A stretch of DNA of 64,000 bases. It comes from Bhargavaea massiliensis. GTDB taxonomy: Bacteria > Bacillota > Bacilli > Bacillales_A > Planococcaceae. The stretch is from assembly GCF_018390575.1 (NCBI RefSeq), contig NZ_JAHBCJ010000006.1, forward strand, positions 124,001 through 188,000, written 5' to 3'. The stretch's first letter is position 1, and the number at the start of each line of letters is the position of its first letter. Position numbers and translations under genes: made by a program. The notes beneath the pieces are model-generated. The model saw only the letters and a list, made by a program, of their open reading frames with translations, was not told the DNA's origin and ran no database searches. This document shows, one piece after another, positions 63,957-64,000 of this stretch.

Positions 63957-64000
63957 GGATTTCCGCTGCAGATTCTTACTTACCAAAACTGAGTTTTGGT
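63957..64000. repeat. Dispersed intergenic repeat, copy D (cut by window edge)
   Basis: GGATTTCCGCTGCAGATTCT followed by TACTTACCAAAACTGAGTTTTGGT aligns base for base, with few changes, to the reverse strand of copy B from 13145 downward. It continues past the window. Confidence 0.65.

Overview
The window looks like a chromosomal segment of an endospore-forming member of the Bacillales, probably Planococcaceae or a close Bacillaceae relative. Evidence: an alpha/beta small acid-soluble spore protein, the DnaB/DnaI replication-restart pair, EzrA, YsdA/YsdB, a threonyl T-box, and gene blocks in the order known from Bacillus subtilis (infC-rpmI-rplT, dnaB-dnaI, gapB-speD, coaE-mutM-polA, citZ-icd-mdh-phoPR, accDA-pfkA-pyk, nrnA-ytpI-ytoI-ytkL, sppA-RDD, sspA-thiI-nifZ-ezrA, rpsD). 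By eye the base composition is rather GC-rich for this group (low-to-mid 50s percent; not computed), so the genus is left open. Most genes lie on the minus strand.

Layout. 1-11 kb is the less conserved part: a truncated HelD-like helicase, a GNAT/DUF2087 pair, a ba3-type heme-copper oxidase operon carrying two very small membrane-protein genes, an Fnr regulator next to it with an Fnr operator between them, a 48-residue zinc-ribbon ORF, a VOC protein, a structured leader RNA before ypsA, then unknown, XRE, ThpR and dUTPase genes. 11-20 kb holds infC-rpmI-rplT with its L20-type attenuator, two dispersed repeats, thrS with its T-box, dnaB-dnaI, nrdR, speD and gapB. 20-34 kb holds coaE-mutM-polA, hflK-hflC, phoP-phoR, mdh, icd, citZ and ytvI/fxsA. 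34-45 kb holds pyk, pfkA, accA, accD with a FadR-type regulator in the same operon, a third repeat, dnaE and nrnA. 45-64 kb holds CBS/hotdog, hydrolase, peptidase, ald, stress and redox genes, sppA, rarD, an acyl-CoA synthetase, the spore protein gene, thiI-nifZ, ezrA, msrC, megL and rpsD with a leader; a fourth repeat runs off the right edge.

How the parts fit. The central stretch is a carbon-flow cluster: glycolysis (pfkA, pyk), gluconeogenesis (gapB, with a match to the CcpN operator on its -10), the TCA entry (citZ, icd, mdh, with a cre-like site at citZ) and fatty-acid commitment (accDA, with a FadR-type regulator and a palindromic operator in front). A full match to the CcpA cre consensus lies at the start of the methionine gamma-lyase transcript. 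The oxidase operon appears to be an oxygen-responsive unit: an Fnr box sits 41.5 bp upstream of the start site predicted from a -10-like hexamer.

I saw no prophage, insertion sequence, CRISPR array, rRNA or tRNA. The most promising undescribed items are the structured leader before ypsA, the 28-residue peptide ending the ba3 operon, the 48-residue zinc-ribbon protein before fnr, the acc-operon regulator/operator pair, a thiol peroxidase without its resolving cysteine, and the dispersed repeat family.
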